Origin: Pomacea canaliculata
Lineage: Eukaryota > Mollusca > Gastropoda > Architaenioglossa > Ampullariidae
Assembly (NCBI RefSeq): GCF_003073045.1
Contig: NC_037594.1
Location: 19,226,927 to 19,290,926, forward strand
DNA: 64,000 bases
Direction: 5' to 3'
Shown: positions 1-12,427 of the stretch, piece after piece
Layout: each line of letters opens with the position of its first letter
How positions within the stretch are numbered: position 1 is the first letter of the stretch
Position numbers and translations under genes: made by a program
Notes under the pieces: model-generated
The model's input: the letters and a program-made list of their open reading frames with translations, nothing else
Database searches by the model: none
What the model was told of the DNA's origin: nothing

Positions 1-1
1 C

Positions 2-3000
2 GCTCTGCGAGAGATAAAGAAACCTCCCAACAATCCCCCGAAGTCGAAGGCAGGAGAACTGTACACCGACACAGAATTTGATGTGCAGCGTGCCATCGAG
101 AATTATGATGGCCTGGAGTGGAAACGGACCAGGGTAAGTGATGCTCGAATTTGACTCTCTGCATGAAGTTATGTCGCCTTCGTCTTTAATTTTTCATCTG
201 TAAGAAAGTAGAGATAAAGCGAAAAGGAGACAGCACTCCCGTGTCCACAGCAGATGACACAGAGATGGGGTTCTTACGTTACGAAGTAGGATGAACTAAA
301 GAATTTTTTTTTTCAATATTTGTTCTAAATCTGTCACTCACAACTCGAAAATATTAACAAGCAAAATGTTTTTAGGAGTAAAAGTTTAGAGAGTAATATG
401 CACCATTACATAACTGCAGCAAATCGTAGTTTTTACAGTGCATATCTTTTTTGGGTGAAATGCATACTTTTCTGAAATTGTTCTATGAATTATGTATACT
501 TCTCTGTAGGAACTAGACCGAAAAATCTCATAATTTGGTGATTAGTAAAACAATTTATATTTGTACATTATTTGAATCTACTAAAACATCAGTTAATCTC
601 ATTTCCAGGAGTTCCGAAAAAATCCGAAGCTCTTTACAGAGGGCACCACCCGATTTGACATAGGTCAAGGGTCAGCTGGTACGTGTTGGTTCTTGTCCAC
701 AGTGGCCAGCCTGGCTTCTGAAGCTTCCCTTCTGAAACAAGTAGGTTTTTATCGAAGACATTGGACCACATGCAAAGCATGTCGCTAGACCCTATCTGGA
801 GGGTTAACATGAAGAAGACAACTAAACTGCTAATTTTTTGCTGCTTGGATGCTCTAACCAACCAGCTAGCAACTAGCATATACGTTATGCATCTGGTCCA
901 GACGTGCTAAAGAAAAAGCAGATGATTATTCATCAGACTGTTCTCTGACAATGGGGAGTCCAGACTGTATTCACGTATAACAAATGGGTGTCGAAACTGT
1001 AGACGCTGACCTATAAATATGGGGTTTAAAGGCTGTATGTATAATTATATACATGGTGGGCGGAAGCGTTCCGTAAACAGCTAAAGAAAACGTTTCCGGT
1101 CACGACAAGCGACAGAAAACAGTGTTGGACCAAGATTACTCAAGGTAAGAATTCTCAAACTTTAGTCAGTCTTAGCCCCTATTCAACGTGTATGGTAGAC
1201 AGTGTTGTACGACCTGCAAGACAAAACGACACTAGTCGCCGTCATCATTAACCATATTCTTCGGCAGGTCATACCAGAGGATGCTTACAAAATCGGCACC
1301 AGTGCATATGACGGAATGTTCCACGCTCGTTTCTGGCACTTTGGTAAATGGGAAGATGTGTACATAGACGATTACCTGCCCATAATTAACGGTATCAAGC
1401 CATGGGGAGCTCACTCCGCGTCTGATGAGGACGAGATGTGGGTTGCCCTCCTTGAAAAGGCCTTTGCAAGGTTTGTAGAAGTGGCAGCAACTTTACTGGT
1501 AATATTTGCTCAATTAAGTGTTTTAGTGCAGTTTTACAGAGCTTTGATGCTATTTATAACAATGTTTACTTATTTATTCATAGATTTTTTACCACTGGAG
1601 TTTCCTGTAAACAAATCCTTGATGACTTTTTTTTTCCTTTTTTCGGCTGTTCCAAGATTTAACATGTTTGAGTATGTAATTGAATATGTAAACTGTGTTT
1701 TTCTATGAAGAATTATTTGACTAAGATTGAGTCAACCGAATGTAGTTTAAGTCTTCAGTTATAAATCTTTACAAAATAATCCTGTTTTTAGTAATCTCTG
1801 AGCGTTATCAGTCAGAAATTCTATAATTTTAAAATAAATTTCCATAGCCATAGACAGGCAGTTATAAATTGACTATCCAGTAACGGCATAACGCAATATA
1901 CAAGTCGCATGCTGTCTAGAAAAAAAGTGAGGCAAATATCAGTAGAGACAACGGAAAGAAACCTGGGTCTGTAACAGGTATCACGGCTCATACAACGCCA
2001 TATACGGGGGTCAGCCTGGTGACGCTTATGTGGCGCTGACGGGAGGAACTGGCGAGAGGATAGACTTCAAGGAAGACGACACAACGTCCTCGGCATTCTT
2101 GAACCGTCTTCAAAACGCCGTCCGTTGTGGTGCACAGGTCATGTGTAGCGTTCCCGTAAGTACTTCCCTCTATTTTGCCTGTTTTATGTTTGTGTGGCTT
2201 CGCGCGTGCATGTGCGTGCGAGTTTGTACTTGAGAGAACTAGAGATCGAGTGTATGTTGGAGACAGATGTATTTGTATATATCTTTGTGGGTGGGCGAGG
2301 GGAGTCCGCTCAAAACCATTCTGAACATACTGGTAACTCTTAATAGCAACAGACATCTAGGACTTATTTCTTCACCCTGTCTTTTTTTGTCCTCTATACT
2401 TTGTTCATGCTTTTATTTTTTAGGATGAACATGATGGGCAGCATGGACTTATTGGAGGGCATGCATACACTGTGACTGGTGTTGCGGAGGTAAAATAAGA
2501 ATACATCTTCTTCGCTTTTAAGAGCGTGCCTCGGGACTGAAATGCGTGTGGAAGGGTCAACATATTCTGGGTAGTTGTGAGCTTATCCTGGTATAGACTA
2601 ATCACAAGGCCGGTGTCACAATCTGAACTTTCGTGAGATAGCCATTCGCGTCTCAAAAGTGCGCACGCGCAACACTCAACGGGTGATTTCCGTAAATAAA
2701 ATTTATTGCAGACTATTTAAGCCACAAGTTATTCATCTTTCTTTGAGTCATTGCTGTCGTCACTGGTCGTCTCACAGCGTATTACCGTCTTTAAATTCAA
2801 GACATACGCTGCTCTGGCATATGAGCGGATGGTGGCCTCATCGGATCACACTGGTAAATAGAAAATATAAACTGTCCTAGAATATGAGCGAATATTGTCT
2901 CGCGGCGTATAAGGTCGTGAAATTCAAGACATCATTGTCTATGCTTATAAGTGAACGGTCGTCTCAGAGCGGATTAAATCGCTATTTTCAAAACATGCAT

Positions 3001-6000
3001 TGTCCTGACATACGAGCGAATGGTCGTATTAGCACATTATATACATCGATTGATTGAATAATATATTGTCCTAGCATACGAGTGAATGATCGCCTTACAG
3101 CAAGTCATGCCGTTACATTCTAGACAGATATTGTCACATGTGCGAACAGATTTGCGAGTCCTCGTCTGAAATTACTCCTCATCTCGCCGTATATTACAGC
3201 CATTCCATCTTGTCTGCACATGCGTGTCTTCTGTCGCATGCAATTTTTTTTTTTTTTTTTTTTTTTTTGTTTTTTTTTTTTAGACGCACTGGCATTTGAA
3301 TCCTTTAGGCTTGCCGATTTGATACCCGTTTGGCGCATGGAATTTTCTTCAGTAAACCTCGTTGTCGGAAATGGGTACATAACTTCATAGAGGGTTAAGG
3401 AAGGTATGGGAGGGCCTTTATCGTGAACACTGTGTATATGTGTATACTCTCTCAAGAGGATTATCCTACATAAGCGTTTAAACTGTGGAAACTATGGCAA
3501 GAAAATATGTACACATCTGTGTTACAGATAAAGGGAACCATGCTGTTACGCGTTCGAAACCCATGGGGACACACGGAATGGACCGGTGCCTGGAGCGACA
3601 AGTATGTGGCTAACCAGTATATTATCAACGTATATATATATATCTGAGTAAAATACATTTTTCCTGGCCTGTTTGTCTCTTCGCCAATTTATACCTGTCC
3701 GTTTCATCAATATTCGCTCTGTTTAGACGGTCTTGTAGAATGAGGTTCACCTAGTGCTAATCAAATGATGTATTGTTCAGGAGCACTGAATGGGAGGGTG
3801 TACCGGAAGAACAGCTGCAGCGAGAGAAGAAGGATGACGGTGAGTTTTGGGTGTGCCTGGCCGACTTCCTGACCTATTTTTCTGACACCACCATCTGCTC
3901 ACTGACGCCCGACTTCGATCTAGATGGTGCCACGTCCGACGATTCTCTGAGTAAGTCGTCTGCCTTCAGCATGTAACTCTTTAAATGAGCAATCTTTGTT
4001 AGAAGGATTGAAAGGCAAATAACCGGGATTAAAAAAGTAGTTCTTTTTATGTTTTATTGAAACATGAAGAGATCGAGACTCTCCCATGCAAACAAACTGC
4101 CTTCTTATACTTGCGTACTCGTAAATCATATCTATATATACTTCATTATTTATAAGTTCTACCAAACGAGACCTATGTATCTGTCTCGCCCCACTCTTTA
4201 CGTTCGCAGATATGTGCTCAATGTCTTCGATGAGTGGAAGGGATCAACGGCTGCAGGATTTCAAAGGCGAATGGAAAACCCGCGCTTTGCGTTCACTGTT
4301 CCTGAAACAGGTAGACATGAACGAATGAACAGCTGCATGCCTGTGTGCGTTTGTACATACATGTACCCCGATTATTTTACTTCATTAAAAATTTGGAGTT
4401 CAATGTAAAATGAGCACTGAAAACCTCTATTGCTAATTCTTGGGAGGAGTAATTTTAAGATTCGTTCAAGGAAATAATTACTCGCTGAGGAAGAAGTGAC
4501 TTTGTGTAAGCCTGAGGTATTTGCTTTAACGCGATGTATTGTGTCGCTCGTCTGTCTTGGAGAAGACGAGTTTCTATAGAAATAGCACGCGCGGCGCCTA
4601 GTTCTAGACTATTGCCAATAAGCCTCCTTGTAAGAATCATATCCTGTCACGTGACGATTGTAACAGAGTCCCGCGATGTGCCAGTGGTGGTCCAGCTCGT
4701 TCAGAGCCGCTCGGATCGCAGAGACGAAGGCTTCCAGTCCGATGTGACGTAGTAAAGGTAAGTGAGGGGTCTGCTTGGTCCAGAGTGTGACGTATTCTTC
4801 CCACACTAGCCTGACGTCACTGACGTATAGGTGACGTAGTGGAAGCTATAAGCAGCTTTCATCTGCCGTCGTCGATGGAACAGACTGCAGCTGTTAATCC
4901 AAGACGATCACTTGACTTATTAATTATTTTTTTCGTGTAAATTAACGAAACTTTGTTGCAACAACTTTAGGCAAGCAGCATGGCCGTCATGACGCAGTGT
5001 GGTTTGAGCACCTCATGTGTGCGGTTGATGGTGTGAGTTCGCTTACAAGTGGTTGAGGTGTTTTTTGAGCGGTAAAGTGATAATGGCACTCGACTACAGC
5101 TGGACTTTATTTATTTATAAGATTGATTAGTTTGTTGGATGGTAATTGACTGGTTGACTGATTTCTGGAACCCTCAACACTTGCATTCATTGCTTTCCGA
5201 CCACAGCGTCGCATGTCGGAGGAAGGGTAAGGTTTGGGGATCGAGTAGCGATTGTCGGCGTGTAGAAGCTACCACAAAATAGCTCTGGTGACTTCGTGTC
5301 CAGGTGGACGAAAGCAATGACCGCTTCAGTGAGGTGCAGATTTTGGGAGACAATGTCAACGTGTACAGAAGGGAGGTGCAGAGCTGCGTCCGCCACACGC
5401 TGGTCCCCGGCAACTACGCCGTGCTGCCCAGTACTGACGAGCCCGGCCTAGAGGACGCCTTCCTCGTCAGAGTGTTTTCTCCTTGCCCTCTTCTCCGTGT
5501 CAGGTGATTATAAATGCAGTGTGGTACCCAAGGACTGTAATTTACGGTATTAGTAGTCACAATCATCGTGATAAGAAAAACCATTGACGGCAGTTACCGT
5601 CATTGAAACGGAAAATTGGGTGAAAAAAACAAACAAACAAAAAACAAAAACCACTCCAAGGGAGGCAACAAAGGGACAAAAATTAGTCTGAGGAAGATGG
5701 CCTGTCTCCCTCCTCTTACCTACTCAAACCAGAGACGTTAGGGTTTAACGTCTTTGCTTAAACGCACACACATACACCAAACAGGTGCCATAAAGACGTT
5801 TGATAATGTGAGTCTCAGAAAGTGGTTTTCTGTGTGTGTGTGTATTTAATTTCTTTCTTCATAAGGAAAGTGAATCCAGCTCACAAGTTTTCTGCCCTTC
5901 GTCTGAAAAGCAGTTTCAGCTACAAGGGACGCACTTACTCTCTCGGTAAGTAATTTGTATCGCTGTTTAGCCTCCATTAAATGCTGGGATTTTAGAGCAT

Positions 6001-9000
6001 CAGAAAAAGAACAGTGACGTCAGGAATGTACTTGGATACGTTTAAGTTGTCAGTATTACAACCGTTTGGAAAATTTGGCCATATGTTAGAGATATATAGC
6101 TGTAGTGATGTAGCGCATTATTAGCAAGTATGAATAGTGGACATAGTTTTTTAATCCCTTGATTAGTGTTTAACGTAGAATGTACTTGACGATTTTATTA
6201 ATTTCTTCACTGGGAGTTTAACTAGTCACATGCCACACAGATGAACCTATACAGCCGAAGGCCTTTCCAAGCACCTGTAGGGGTAAGATTTCGTGAATGG
6301 CCTTTTTTTCTTGGCTTGAGACCGGCATCGAGATCAGTAAGGTGATTGAAAAGGAGGAAGAAATGCTTCTCGCTTCTAGATTGCGGTTATCATAGCTCGC
6401 AGAAAAAAGAAAAAAAAAATTGATGAATCAGAGGAAACTTTGACAAATGAAAGCTCAAACGCAGGACTTTTGTTGTTATTGTTGTTTTAGTCTGATGGCT
6501 TGTTTTCTTGTTTCTTAGACTACCGCCAAAAGCTGCCAGGAGCCTGGGTGGCAGGGGTGAACGCCGGAGGCCAGATAGGTAACGAGGATATTTACGCGAC
6601 GAATCCCCAGTACCACGTCACACTACGCAAGGAGGGTCGGTGATCAATGATGCGTGAATAGTACGCTGATGAAAAGATGCTGAATATTGTTGTAATGTTG
6701 TCTTAAGCAATTCAGAAATTAATTAATTTCATAAGTAATGTTCTACTTATCGAAAGTGACCGGATGGTCGGACAGATCAAGAGAATTTGGAAATGTGAAC
6801 AGTACCAAAAAAAAAATTAAAATAAAACTATCAAGTGTTGGAATTTACGAGAACAGTCATCATAAGTTCACTGTATCGCAGAATATTAAATACTGCGGAC
6901 AGCAGAATAGGAAAGCGCTCAGGCGTGTGACCATCGGCCAGACGCGTGGAGACCTACGGTTCGATACCCATGTGGCGTAACGTACTTCTTTATATTGACC
7001 CAGCTGTTTGTATGTAACGATACTCAAACTTTTACAGAGCTGTGGCGATTTACTAAAAAGAATCGTTTTCATCAAGTCTAAAACCTCTTAATTAAAAAGA
7101 TGTTTTACTAAGAAAATAATTAGCGAAAGAGAGTTGCAGTCTTATCTACATGCGGGTGACAGGAGGTGATGGTGGAAAGGTTTACTTACTTCAGTTATAT
7201 TTAACAGTCACTAACAAAAGGCTGATCTTTTTATCGCATCAGGAGAATTTAAGTAGACTGAAAACTGTTTGGGATTTAAAAAAAAAAAGAACACGACTTC
7301 GTAGAAGAACAATAAAATATTGTTAGCAATGGCAAGCGATTACTTATGTCGGTGACTAACGACATTAATCTATGAAAATTCCGCCCAGTGTTTCAAAAAA
7401 CAACAGACAACAGACTGGCACACGAGCTAGTTTTTAGATGTAAAGACACTTGTCAAAATGTCAACAGGCGCGGGTTTCTGTCTATGATCAGCCGAGGCTG
7501 AGAATAAGTTCTGACTCCCAAGATAAACAAGATTTGTTTTCACAAAGGCTCATTAGTTGAAAAGGCTGAGCTGCTTTCATGTGGCATACTCAGTCACTCT
7601 GGTTGCAGGACCCATCATCATCAGTGTGATGCAAGATCCCTTTGATCCCCTGCTTCCAATTGGCGTGCGTCTTTACAAGGTAAGATGACCCTTTCCCCTG
7701 CTCTCACACGTGTGGGTGCGTGCTCGCGCGCGAACGTGCGTTTGTGTGTATGTGTAAGCATGTTTTGTGATGTTACTAATGTAGTTTCTTGTTTGTGAAC
7801 GTACGACTTTTCACATATTTGCGCTTTTTTTTTCCTCTCCTTTTTTCCTCTTAATTTTCTACAAATTAAACGAACTTATATTGGATGAATAAAGCTCACG
7901 TTCAACAGCTATAGCGCATCAAATAACACATCAACAGTGATTATAGGACTGGCAGGCAGAAAAGACAGATCAAATAATGCAAACCGTCAGCATATTTAAT
8001 GAGCACACGGCTTTATGGTGGGAGACATGTAGAATGGTGGGATCAAATATACAAGATGACATTATCTCCGAGATAATATAGACTGGCGATGCTACTGTCT
8101 AGGAGCGATAATCTTCGGCTATCATTCTAGGGAAAAAACAAAATAATAACAATAAGGCATTATTATAGCACTCTCTAGAACACAGCCTCAGGCCTGTCGC
8201 TGATTCTGGATAAAATAAAATCCCTTGTATTTCCTTGTTTGTGACCGTGCGACATTCATGTATTTGTGTATTTTTCTCTCCTTTTTTAACACTCCATGAT
8301 ACATAGTTTCAGGTCTGTCGCCGATTCTGGATAAAATAAAATTCCGGTTTCTCTTTTTTTTTAACTTTATCGGTTGCCATTGCCCTGGAGCCTCATGTAT
8401 ACATATATCATCTATAACAAGTTATTTTGTGTTTGCTTTTAGAGAGTTTGTTTTATTTTCCTTTTTTAATGAAAAAGAATGGGAGTCTTCGGTGAAATAG
8501 GGAGGTTATGTGCTCTGTACATCTCTGAATCCTCGTTTTGAAAGTGGGTGTGAGTGTGAGATATTCTGCTCTTACTTTGCTCCAGAGTTGAGATCAGTAC
8601 TTCTCTTGCACTTGCCTGATCGTGACCAGGAAGTGTACATAAATACTGTGATGAATGGCTTGTTTTTGCTGCTGAAAGTGATTCAGTGCTCTGTGTGTAT
8701 GGGGTTTGTTTTGTGTTTCGTTTGTTATTTTATTTTCCTACGATGTTAAGTATTGTATTTTCATGTGCATTATTTTTATAGTAATGTCTACTATTGTATT
8801 ATGGTATATCAATGTCTATGGCATAAGTGTATGTACATTATGAAATAAAAAATCAAATCCAGTGCTATTTTTGCCATAAATATTTTAAACACTATTTTTG
8901 GTATTGGTTTTTTGAGCCAGATGTGAGACAGATAATATATCGATAGCTGTCACACACATTATCTTCTTCATCGTCTAGCCCAAGTGTTGTCTTCTTCATC

Positions 9001-10544
9001 CTGTAAATGTCTCAGACGCCACATCTGAGCCATCTCGACTCTGGTTTTCGTTTGCTGCACTTCCCTGCAGGTGTTCAAGGGCGTTCTGCCATACGGTGCA
9101 TTTTCCTCGCACTTTTAGAGTTCCAGCTACTGGAGTCCACAAACGTGGACTTGATCCTCTGATCTCTTGTCAACAACTCTGCCTCCTACTTCTTCGTGCC
9201 ATTGCGTTAATGCTACCTCCGTGACAGTCATGTATGCGCCAAAAATGACCACCTATATGTTGTTTTGCTGCCACCACCGCCGCTATTACCTCTGATAGAA
9301 AAGTATATTTTGTTAGCGGTACAGAGCTGAAGTGAATGCATCGTTCGTATTCTCAACACGAGTAACTACACTGTGAACGCAATGAACTCATTGTCTTGAG
9401 ACCATTATTATTAAGTTTATATATTTTGTCAAGTGCTTTGAGGTTTGAAAAAGCGCTATATAAAATTAACTTCATCATCATCTAATTTATTTTTGAAGGC
9501 GCTCAGAGATCGAAACTTCTACAACAGGAGCTAATAATGTACTGCATGCATCAGCAACTCTTTGCGAAACGAACGTTCTGCATCTGTTGGTATCCCAGCG
9601 AGGGTTGTTGACTTCGTTTTCTGGTTCTAGTGTTGCCATGCGTATATTAAGTAAATAGCAGGGTCTATGCTCCTTGTTATGCCACAGAAAGCTATACTAT
9701 AGATCTTTATTTCAGATCTTCAAGTAACAGCACTCGTGTACAAGGAAAGTACTTTCACTTCGGAGGAGTAATGCCAACACCTGTTACAAACCCTTTTCAA
9801 AATTTAAAGATCGTGTGTGTAAACTAACAATCACAATGAAATCATTTCATAGGTGAAGGCGAATGAAGGGGCTCTAGACTACCAGGCTATTGTTGACCGC
9901 TTCGACAGGTGTCCAGCAACAGCATCCGGCGCGCAGCACGTGTACGTCAGGGACTGGAGCATAGAGGCGTCTTACGTGCTGCCCGCGGGTAGCTACGCGC
10001 TCATTGTCCACACAGAACAGCAGGATGCAGAGAAGCACTTCACTATACGTTTCATGTCATCAACACAGCTACAAATCCGGTGAGAGCTAGAGTTTTGTTG
10101 GACATACATTTTTTGACAGAATTAAATATTTATGATTATATGCCAATTACTTATAGATCCTTTAAAAGTACAAACCGTTGTACTCAGTCGATGACAGCAC
10201 AAAGCAAAAAATACTAGAGCTTTCTATATAGTTTTTCACTTCAGATAAGCTATTCAGAGACTCTCTACAAGGCAATATATCTATCATATGCATGTAACTG
10301 CTATTTTGGAAATCTAGGTGCTTTTTCTAAGTCAGCAAACTATATCAGTAGCCTGTTTCTCAATTCAAAGAGAGAAACACGTGAGTTTTCTTAGTCCACA
10401 AAGAATATGTACAGCTATCTATCCTTTATTATCTACAAACTGAACTGCTCTGTGCTCTGCCCTTACTATATAAATAGCTGCTCTAATGTTTACAACATCC
10501 ATGTATTCTGTTTTACTTTCAGAGGGTTCCAAACAGGTCAATGA
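2..10544 (+). CDS. Calpain-family cysteine protease with two C2-like domains (3' part of gene)
   Basis: Calcium-type cysteine protease cleaving cytosolic substrates; the 5' end lies outside the window. Exons: 2-133, 609-740, 1268-1470, 1978-2155, 2424-2489, 3528-3601, 3781-3950, 4210-4310, 4971-5032, 5304-5503, 5866-5945, 6241-6282, 6519-6635, 7609-7679, 9853-10079, 10523-10544 (stop TGA). The catalytic Cys is in exon 2 (QGSAGTCWFL), His in exon 5 (GGHAYTVTG) and Asn in exon 6 (RNPWG), so the triad is intact. Exons 8-11 and 12-15 look like two successive calpain beta-sandwich (C2-like) domains (GSTAAGF; later NPQYHVTL). No EF-hand domain is seen, so the layout resembles CAPN10-type or CAPN7-type tails. 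The orthology group is not settled. Exon 7 ends in phase 1 at a perfect GTAAGT but exon 8 needs phase 2. The exon lengths sum to one short of a multiple of three, so one base is probably missing. Confidence 0.9.
2755..3170. repeat. Degenerate minisatellite, ~64-bp unit, in a calpain intron
   Basis: About six to seven diverged tandem copies start near 2755, 2810, 2874, 2936, 3000, 3064 and 3129. The recurring core reads roughly TTGTCCTAGCATACGAGCGA followed by ATGGTCGTCTCACAGCG. Units differ by substitutions and small indels. The array fills the intron between the exons carrying the catalytic His and Asn and is followed by a poly(T) tract at about 3241-3283. Confidence 0.75.
4640..4845 (+). 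promoter_or_regulatory. Cluster of CRE-like TGACGT sites inside a calpain intron
   Basis: TGACGT occurs at 4745, 4788, 4812 (full palindrome TGACGTCA), 4821 and 4832, with CACGTGACG at 4648. A strong-looking donor (AAAG|GTAAGTG) sits at 4757/4758. The cluster could be an intronic enhancer or an internal promoter with an alternative first exon. That role is inferred; only the motif density is visible. Confidence 0.4.
6880..6985 (+). mobile_element. tRNA-derived SINE-like fragment
   Basis: The segment contains GGTTCGATACC at about 6958, close to the RNA polymerase III B box (GGTTCRANNCC). It is preceded about 50 bases upstream by a weak A-box-like GCTCAGGCGTGTG. It lies in the intron between calpain exons 13 and 14. 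The ends and tail were not defined. Confidence 0.45.
7785..8345. repeat. Internal duplications in calpain intron 14
   Basis: A block beginning TTCTTGTTTGTGAACGTACG (7785-7850) recurs diverged at 8230-8290 (TTCCTTGTTTGTGACCGTGC). A second block, CTGATTCTGGATAAAATAAA, at about 8190-8220 recurs at about 8310-8341. The interleaving suggests two related insertions or a local duplication. No coding sequence is recognised in it. Confidence 0.5.
8380..9850. other. Rest of calpain intron 14; possible retroelement tail
   Basis: No exon is recognised. At 9446-9480 the run GAAAAAGCGCTATATAAAAT followed by repeated ATC resembles the 3' tail of L2/CR1-like retroelements and dependent SINEs. An open frame at 8510-8749 (79 codons) has no recognisable family and is Phe/Cys-rich, so it is not called as a gene. 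Confidence 0.3.
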
Positions 10545-10779
10545 AAAATAATGGCACATGGCCTCTTTTTTTTCTTGTGGATCATTTGAGGACTGAATGA
10601 TACTGATGCCTTATAAATCCTGGATTTCGTGGTGAACAATATGTAAAAGCATTTCTGTGATACTTGTAAAAAAATTTCTTTTACTGCTGATGCAGCTCAT
10701 AGTGAACAAACCTTACCAAACTCATGTAATACTGAGCTCCTGCCAACTGAAAAATATGACTACAGTGTAGGGCCATTAA

Positions 10780-10832
10780 TGTTGCAGCCCTGTGCTCCTC
10801 GAGGAGTAACAAGGACTAAACTAACTAGGGCC
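10780..10832. repeat. Dispersed short repeat, copy 1
   Basis: The core CTCGAGGAGTAACAAGGACT, preceded by GCAGCCCTGTGCTC, matches a second copy at about 60263-60315. The two sites are in unrelated genes 49 kb apart, so this is an interspersed repeat. Confidence 0.6.
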
Positions 10833-11920
10833 ATTAAGCCAAGGTCCAGTAATCAGCGAATTTTCAATGGCACAGCCTCATTCCGATATACCCAAGAATA
10901 GAAGCTGTTTTTCTTTTAAAAAATGCATCTTGTTTCAGTACTTAGGACTCCAGCATTGATGTTAGATGTTGTTAATGTTTTTATTGTCATGGTTATCAAC
11001 CATATATTCTTGTACACATACCAGTATCACATTGCATAATGATCATACCATATTACATGATCATTGTTCAAAGTTACACTAGTTTTTAAAATATCTCTAA
11101 AACAGACAAGTTACACAAAGAGGTAACAGTTCATGTTATTGGCATAATTATTACACTGCATTTACAGTTTTTAAGGATATTAAATGCTAAAATGTTTGAA
11201 ATATTTTGAATTATGACCATTAGGTAACGACTCCCATCTTATGCTGTTTATAGTACATGTACCTATATCCTTTCATACCTTTATCCACTGCTTTATGTTC
11301 TACTCTTGTACTTCATCTTTTATGTTTTTTTTAGTGCCTATCTCACCGTCCACTACTATCTAATGTTCATTTATCACTAAATGGTCTGGGCAGAGTGCAA
11401 TCTATCTTGATCATGAAACTGTGGTACAATTACACATTATTATTATTAGTCAACTGATTTCAATTAAGTATTGTCTCTAAACTGACTCCATTCAAAAGCA
11501 CCTGCAGCAAAAAAGATTAAAAACCTTTCTTTTCTATAGTCTTTTTCTGTACTGTATTTTAACTTTAGAAAGACTTGTAATGTCCCCAGAGTTATTATTC
11601 TTCCTGTCAACTACAGCCATCATGAAAACATTGGTCACTACTTGTTATAACTGATCGACTCTCCTGGCCATGATCTTGTAGTAGCCTTAGGTGACTTAAG
11701 GTTACCAACTGTTATTTACTGTCACTGGGAATTGTGTGTTTATACATATAGTGTGTGTGAGAGAAGTTATTTCGACATTTTTGTGTATTATCTCGAAGCA
11801 TTGCTAGTATGAGCACTATCTGGAATTGCCCTTGTGGGTTAATATAGTTGTAATGTATTGTATTAATTGCATGGTAAACTGTGTTAATGTACATCACAAA
11901 AATGAACGCTGTTCACAAAA

Positions 11921-11926
11921 TTTATT
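11921..11926 (-). terminator. Probable AAAS polyadenylation signal
   Basis: TTTATT on the plus strand is AATAAA on the minus strand, about 500 bp downstream of the AAAS stop codon. This gives a plausible 3' UTR length. Confidence 0.45.
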
Positions 11927-12427
11927 TTAATTGCTATGATGCTGCAATTAACACTCATCTTAGCACCACTGGATTTATAATGCAAGTACATAAAATCATG
12001 AAGAGCACCATCTCAGATTATTTTAATTTTTAAAACTTGTCTGCAATAAATCACTAATATTTACAAATATAATATATTTACAATTATCTGACAAAATATG
12101 CATTTCAAGCAAATGATTCAAAATGCATCCAGAAACAAGACAAAACACTTCTACAATCTACCATTTAACATACGTCAGACAATCATCCAGAAATTTTGTA
12201 TAATATTGTCAGCCAGACTACAACTTCTACTTTTTCTGAAACATACATTCATAATCTTTCCATGAGTTACAGATTCAATGTTACAAAGCCTTTCTTTAAG
12301 AACTCCTTTTCTCAGGGCCCACTATCAACTGTCAAAATGCACACAATGCCATGGCTCTCTGCTTTTCTTCCAATATACATAACACTAATCCCACAGCAGA
12401 ACTCAATACCTTCTCTCATAAGTGATA

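Larger units (their letters stand above)
10545..12427. other. Convergent 3' UTRs of the calpain gene (+) and AAAS (-)
   Basis: No coding exon is seen between the calpain stop at 10544 and the AAAS stop at 12428. ATTAAA at 11179 or 11516 could end the calpain mRNA. TTTATT at 11921-11926 is AATAAA on the minus strand and probably ends AAAS. A dispersed repeat shared with 60 kb lies at about 10780-10832. Confidence 0.55.

Noticed and set aside
2755..3170. CRISPR-like array
   Set aside because: Units are diverged and contiguous with no spacer structure, inside a eukaryotic intron.
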